From positions 14,345,167 to 14,409,166 of the forward strand of contig NC_087074.1 in the NCBI RefSeq assembly GCF_026151205.1: a stretch of 64,000 nt of DNA, written 5' to 3'. The notes below the pieces were generated by a model. It worked only from the letters and a program-made list of their open reading frames with translations, was not told the origin of the DNA and made no database searches. This DNA comes from Bolinopsis microptera (lineage: Eukaryota > Ctenophora > Tentaculata > Lobata > Bolinopsidae). Position 1 is the stretch's first letter, and every line of letters begins with the position of its first letter. Both the position numbers and the translations under genes were made by a program. Below are positions 58,947 to 64,000 of this stretch, piece by piece.

Positions 58947-61365
58947 GCTAATTGTAGGCTAACATTAGCAGCATCAACTTAATAACACCAGAATGTGTGT
59001 GTGTCTGTGTGTCTGTCTGTCTGTCTGTCTGTGTGTAATTTCCGAACGGTTATACAAAAAAAACGGTAATAGTTACGGGACTGGTTTTTTCGGTATAGTG
59101 CCGACAAAACTCTGATGAAGCCCATAGGAATTTTTTTTTAAAATCGGCCGGTGGTAAGTGGTTTAATTGATGGTTTTGTACCACAAATGTTACATAAAAT
59201 TGCTTGAGCAGAACGGCAAGAGTTACGGGGCTTGCTCTCTCTCTCTCTCATTACTGTGTAATATGTTATAGCTGCATTTAAGTAGCGTCATAATTGGATT
59301 AGCCCGGAAGATTTGCTGTAATGTTATACCTTAAGCTTATTAGGGGAGGGAGGACTGTTAGTGTTTGGGGTCTGTTTGGACTGCAGAGAGAGAGAGAGAG
59401 AGAGAGAGAGTTCATACGACAATGTTATGCGTGTTTTCAAATATAATATGCGGGTGTGGTGCGGAGTTAACAAGGGTTAATTTCTATAACGATTTAAATA
59501 AAAATAGAAAGCGGTTCAGGACGAGAGTGATGAGGTGTAATACTCGGTGTTCAGACCTTATGATGATGGAATGTGGTGCCTCATGGCTAATAATGATTTA
59601 ATTATCCACAAGAAATAACTGATTATGAGATTATTGTTTAAGAAACTATTGGGTCACCTAATGCGGGTTTTGACTCAGCGGGTAATTACTCCTACCCTTT
59701 TTAACTGCGGCAGTGAAATCCCGGCCGTAGGCCGGGTTACACTAGTGATAATATAAAGTCAGAATGAAGTTTAAACGTTTGTGATGATGTGGCAACAAAA
59801 GTTTAATGTCTATCTCTTATACTTTTTATGTGAGCAGCATTTTAAAAAGTAGGCGTTATTCACAGGCATAATTTGGTGTTTTAGAAATCTTGCCTTAAAA
59901 TTGCAATTCGTGCCCCAGTGTAATAGCAGAAGTTACAATAAGGCTTGATCACAATAAAGTACACATTTTTTCAACTTCCTATGTCCTTCCTAACATAAAT
60001 TTGTGGAATGTGTGTAGTACAGGGACAATATAGGAAGTAAACGTTATTCACATTTGGACGTAGTGTAACTCACACTCTGCCCAGTTGCTCTGTTTGTGCG
60101 TTGTATTGATGTTTGCTTGTTCTTGATTTGGTTGCTGCTATTGTAAAATGGTGAAGTAGACTGACTATTACTGATTTTAAATTAAATTGACTACTAATCG
60201 GTCCAATTAGATACTGGTAATGGTGTAGATTACACCCTACTGCCATACCACAGTGGTCGGGCGCCCATGCGAGGTAGACATAAGATATAGGCATGACTAA
60301 GGGGTATGATATACCACAAAACATGTGTTCTAGGGGTATCTTGCCCCAAAATAACGTTTAAAAAGGTTTTGATAGTGATTAAATGGATATTTGACCTCAA
60401 ATATTAATTTTACCTCATATTTTGTTAAAAATTGCATTTTTTGGCAATTTTTTGCCATTTTTTAGGACAAACTACAAAAATAAGTTGCAAGTTAACTTTG
60501 GTAAGCATCTATAAGTTGATCTATCTGTAAGTATAGGACATTTAGAGTAATCCTAGAAAAATGAACAGTGTAATATTGTGGCATGATTTTTTTATGAGCT
60601 CTCAAAGGTTCATGATTAGACAGAAATTGGGCGAAATTTATAACTTTTTGAATCCATTTTTAGACCATTTTATCACTTATATCAATTCTAAACTACTTCT
60701 TTGTGTTTTTAATGTGAAGAGGTCATCAAGAGCTTTAATTTGATACCTCTATACATGGTTTTTGATAAAAATTAGAATTTTTTGGGGCAAAAACACTGCT
60801 CTTTTGAGCAAAATTTAGTTACATGACAAGAAAATAAGGTAATTTTAGCCCCAAATTGCTGATATTTTCTGAAAATAAGCCTTTAAATTACTCAAATAAG
60901 TGTTCCCAGACCTAACAATGACTATAAAACACTTTCAAATCAATTTTGATGTCCTAATCCATTTAAAAATCATTATTTTTGCGATTTAAGGTCTAAAAGT
61001 GGCACATTTTGCCCTGGCGGAACCCTAATTTCGATTAAATTACCAACACTTTCAGGCAGTTGTTGAAAATAGGTCCCTGGAATTGCCCTGGAAGTATTGA
61101 AAGTACAATTTATTTCACAACAAAGCATTTAAACCACTTGTTTTATTAATTTTCCGCTGTGTAAATTACACTACCAAGCTGTGAATTACGCTACCTGTGA
61201 ATCACACTACCCCTACTTTTTGCACTTCCAGTGTGACAAAACGAATGAAATTTTCTGACCTTTATAGATGACTAAAGTTGCCGTTAGAGAGAGAGTTACG
61301 AATCAAACAGACTTATAGTGTAGCCACAGTAAAACATTTTTCACTATTTGGTAGCGTTATTCACA
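58902..61365. repeat. Cluster of a recurrent 15-bp motif GTAGYGTNATTCACA
   Basis: Copies with few mismatches lie at 58902-58916, 59849-59864, 60037-60052, 60060-60074 and 61351-61365 on the plus strand, and at 61160-61174, 61180-61194 and 61196-61210 on the minus strand. Spacing is irregular and intervening DNA is not repeated. The motif could be a protein-binding site or the decayed core of an old satellite. Confidence 0.55.
58995..59750. repeat. Microsatellite-headed dispersed repeat region
   Basis: Begins with a GTGTGTCTGTCTGTCTGT-type run (58996-59036), followed by TTTCCGAACGGTTATAC and AACGGTAATAGTTACGGGAC, then a second AACGGCAAGAGTTACGGGGC. A (CT)n run at 59233-59250 and a (GA)n run at 59385-59411 follow. 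It ends near CCCGGCCGTAGGCCGGG, a small hairpin. The layout (microsatellite head, repeated ACGGYAAKAGTTACGGG words, hairpin tail) looks like a non-autonomous repeat. No gene is seen. Confidence 0.5.
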
Positions 61366-61840
61366 CGCGAAGAGGAAAAATTTGATCATAAGACACTCAA
61401 AAAGTAAAGAAATTTGGCCCTCAAAATTAGGCTGGCCTTCTATCTGAAGCCCACTAGGTTGATATACAGGATAAAATATTGAATTCTACGATTAATAAAG
61501 CTCCCTAAAATCTTTCGGAAAATAACTGGATATTCACACTAAAGATACACTAAATTTAAGCCAACTTTGACGCGCTACAGTTTTTAAACTAGGCTAGATA
61601 TCAACAAACGGTTTTTTGCCCCTGAAAATATGGTCAAATATCTTAAAGATTTTCTATCTCTCCCAAACCACCTCCAAACTTTATTATTTTGTTACTGGTT
61701 ACCGTTATCGTGGAATTGCCCATGTATAATTAATACATATTATATATTAGTAAATATATCGTTAATTCAATCACTAATAATTTTGGATTCACAAAACGCT
61801 GGATGCGCGCGCGGCACAGGAGGGTCAAAGTGCAAAGAAA

Positions 61841-61900
61841 CTGCTGCTAACTGCTGCTGACTGCTGTCAACTGCTGCTCACTGCTGCTCACTGCTACTAA
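61841..61900 (+). repeat. Decamer tandem repeat, six copies
   Basis: CTGCTGCTAA-type units (CTGCTGCTGA, CTGCTGTCAA, CTGCTGCTCA twice, CTGCTACTAA) form a perfectly phased 10-base array. Confidence 0.95.
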
Positions 61901-61954
61901 AGTTTATAACCTACCAAGACGCGCGCCGAGTTGGACTCGTCAAGTATTGACAAA

Positions 61955-62120
61955 TGTTATTAGTCTACGTAATAAGCGCCATGAGTTGGCACAGAATTTT
62001 TTGTCTCTGGTTTTGATAAATTTGTTACCAAAAGTTGCTTTAACTGTGAGTAATGAAAATTCACTGTGTAGCACGATAACGTCAAAATGTATGTGGGCCT
62101 CCTGTGCCACTCCTGCGCGC
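61955..62120. repeat. Dispersed repeat, second copy of 6760-6935
   Basis: Same order of landmarks (AATAAGCGCCATGAGTTGGC, TTACCAAAAGTTGCTT, GTAGCACGATAACGTC, GTGGGCCTCCTGTGC) as the copy near the left end of the window. From 62120 to 62780 no gene is seen. Confidence 0.8.
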
Positions 62121-62780
62121 AGTGTTGTGACCTCCCTTCGTCGTAATAATTAGCTCGTATTCAGATTGAACAATTTTGAAGTCAAATAAATGTGGTTTCT
62201 TTTAGACTTAAATAAACAATATGGATGTAGTCCGAAAGTAATTTGTCTACTAAATAACATTTTGAAATTATGAACAAAATTGGCGAAAATTTGCCGAGTA
62301 GATGTGACCAAAAAAACTACGCGCAGAACTAAATATTTTTTCATAAACGCGTGAAAATTTTTGAGTTAAACATTGAATATTTTAGCTTGGTTATTATAAT
62401 ACTTAATTTTCAAGTCTCTATCAGATAACTAAATATTTTATCTTTACGACAGTATAAAATTTGTTTGTATATTTGCTAAATTAAAAAAACAGTAGCAATA
62501 GAAACGTCGAAGGTCTTGCGCTTATTTCAGTCCCAAAATATACCCTAATCATAAACTTTATAAAACCCACTGAAAATGATGTCTACAGGCATATTTATCC
62601 CGTACACCTTCCTAAATCATTTAGCAAGGGTTCAGAGCCAGTGTTTAAAATTAGCTTTCGAATATCATTGTCAAGACATAAAACTATAAATAAATGAGTG
62701 CATTTTTCTCTTTCGTCTCAACAAGTTCTCTTTCATTTTAACACTAGTTATACATTGGTAAAAGCAATCAGCGATCTTTA

Positions 62781-62858
62781 TTAATCATTGAAGGAGTAGA
62801 GTAATTGGTCCTCGTCAATGTTTAGTGTCTGATTACAGTCTCGGTCCGACCTCCACAA
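62781..62858 (-). CDS. Probable 3'-terminal exon of an unidentified gene
   Basis: On the minus strand ATATCTTTTCAG precedes a 25-codon frame (LWRSDRDCNQTLNIDED, then LLYSFND) ending in TAA. An AATAAA polyadenylation signal overlaps the stop region (GATTAATAAAG). If joined to the exon at 63487-63580 the frame would change to one ending RVVEVGPRL. The exact join is therefore unsettled and other exons may exist between or beyond the right edge. Confidence 0.4.
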   Translation of the reverse strand: MWRSDRDCNQTLNIDEDQLLYSFND

Positions 62859-63486
62859 CTGAAAAGATATTGGGGGTATTATCAGTTATGTAAATGGACA
62901 AATTATATTTGCATCATAAAACTATGAAAAGATTGAAACTAATGTTTTTGAAGGCTCGCCTTTTCGTTTAACTTTAAGCAATCAAATAGTCAGTGCATGC
63001 ACAGTAAAGAACAGTTGAAGGCACCGGGAATGTTTTAAATATAACCTCTGTCTACTATCAAGTATCAGACCACACACCCCATTATGCAGAGCTACAATGT
63101 ACAGTGGCAATTAAAATGTGTTCCCGCCATTTTAAAATGCGCGCATCTTGCGCCGTGACCATGATGGTCACAGCGCATGCTGGTGAACGAACTATTGGGA
63201 CAAAATTGGAACATTTTGGAACATTGGTTACATCGGTTGTGGACATGCAGTGATCCCCAAACTTGGTTTGAGTGGTCCTAGGACCAATCTAAACGCTTTC
63301 CGGCCAGTTTTCAACCGTTCTGAGCACTTTTAGTTTTAGGAGATTCTTAATTTTTGTTCATTTTCGTGCATTCCATGAACCTGGGTAAATTTCATGCTCA
63401 TTGGAAATTAGAAGGTAAAATAACTCACATGACAGTGCTCCCGACAAGTTTCACGGATATAGTGATTGAGTTTCTAGTCACCTAAC

Positions 63487-63580
63487 CTCTTGGCCTGAAA
63501 GATTTCTTGTTCGCCAGGGTGACTGCTTGAACGTCAACTTCAACCTCTCCCACTGCATCGAATCGAGGTAGAGTTGTTAA
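63487..63580 (-). CDS. Probable internal exon of an unidentified gene
   Basis: An acceptor ATATTTCAG is followed by 31 codons open in one frame only (LTTLPRFDAVGEVEVDVQAV, then LANKKSFRPR) and a GTTAGG donor. The alternation of hydrophobic and acidic residues suggests a beta-rich protein. Same strand as the terminal exon at 62781. The family is not recognised; the 5' part should lie to the right of the window. Confidence 0.35.
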
Positions 63581-64000
63581 CTGAAATATTAAATTCAGTC
63601 TAGCGGCCAAATTTCATTGATTTCAGAGGGTGTGGCACGTCACCCTCTCCTTTTAGTTTTGATTATTGTCGCCATAAAGCGAGAACACTTTATACTAGGA
63701 ACTCCAAAGTTGACAGACACATTTGGTATAACAATTCAAGTGATTCCCAAAATTTCAAGTTGATTACACAATTTAGCCAAGTTATGAACCATTTAAGGGC
63801 TGCACGACAAAGGGGAACCCCAATTATTTATATTAGGGGGTCAAATTATATCACCAATTAGTGCCGTATAATTAATGATGTGATCATCCATCCAGTTGTT
63901 TGACATGTGCCCGGATGAAGGATATGAAAAGTAGAATGGTATGAAGAGAACAGTGGAAGTGGAGGCGTCGAAGAAAGTCTGTGTCTAGGGGGAGCGGTGA

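Noticed and set aside
61841-61900. Decamer array as a possible CRISPR-like array
   Set aside because: Units are contiguous 10-mers without spacers in an animal nuclear genome; it is a simple tandem repeat.

Overview
The window is nuclear DNA from an animal. It is AT-rich, genes carry GT-AG introns, and they encode animal-type proteins: a CDC7 kinase, NSUN2, NCBP3, an RSRC2-like SMAP protein, the proton/myo-inositol cotransporter SLC2A13, kappa-class GSTs, proteasome beta-5, mitochondrial bL19 and TIMM13. There is also a receptor with LDL-receptor class A modules joined to a seven-helix domain. Several long genes (NSUN2, CDC7, RNASEH1, the GSTKs) have intronless coding regions beside multi-exon neighbours. 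Many start codons sit a few bases after an acceptor-like AG. I infer an early-branching or other intron-losing animal that may use spliced-leader trans-splicing (hydrozoan or ctenophore are candidates). The sequence alone does not settle the species.

Layout. 1-9 kb: one plus-strand LDLa-GPCR gene with an apparent one-base frameshift, surrounded by tandem and dispersed repeats and a dead LINE fragment. 9-20 kb: an RSRC2-like gene and two tandem SLC22-type transporters (same two-exon structure), with repeat-rich DNA and an interstitial TTAGGG tract between the transporters. 20-28 kb: almost no genes. It holds a 1.4-kb near-perfect palindrome, a second fold-back cluster, and a 3-kb inverted repeat whose arms are bounded internally by oligo-G and oligo-C. 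28.5-58.1 kb: a dense gene array, all on the minus strand. In transcription order it runs BTB protein, NCBP3, MRPL19, PSMB5, three GSTK paralogues, SLC2A13, NSUN2, TIMM13, RNASEH1, CDC7 and an unrecognised acidic protein, with gaps mostly of 280-730 bases. 58-64 kb: repeats, a recurrent 15-base motif, one hypothetical ORF and probable exons of a gene that runs off the right edge.

Sixteen of the seventeen supported protein genes lie on the minus strand. In the 28.5-58 kb array the functions are mixed housekeeping: replication initiation, R-loop removal, RNA methylation, cap binding, mitochondrial import and translation, proteolysis, detoxification and sugar transport. This is a co-oriented block, possibly polycistronic, and not a single pathway.

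The exon models for SLC2A13, PSMB5, MRPL19, NCBP3 and TIMM13 were built by hand. In each, every splice phase closes and the total length is a multiple of three, which supports them strongly. The most interesting items are: RNASEH1 with a four-codon uORF abutting an initiator Met, followed by a second Met exactly at residue 27; the co-oriented array with AG acceptors next to start codons; the three kinds of large inverted repeats; a GC-AG intron in NCBP3; a BTB gene whose two halves lie in different frames; and a repeated GTAGYGTNATTCACA motif.
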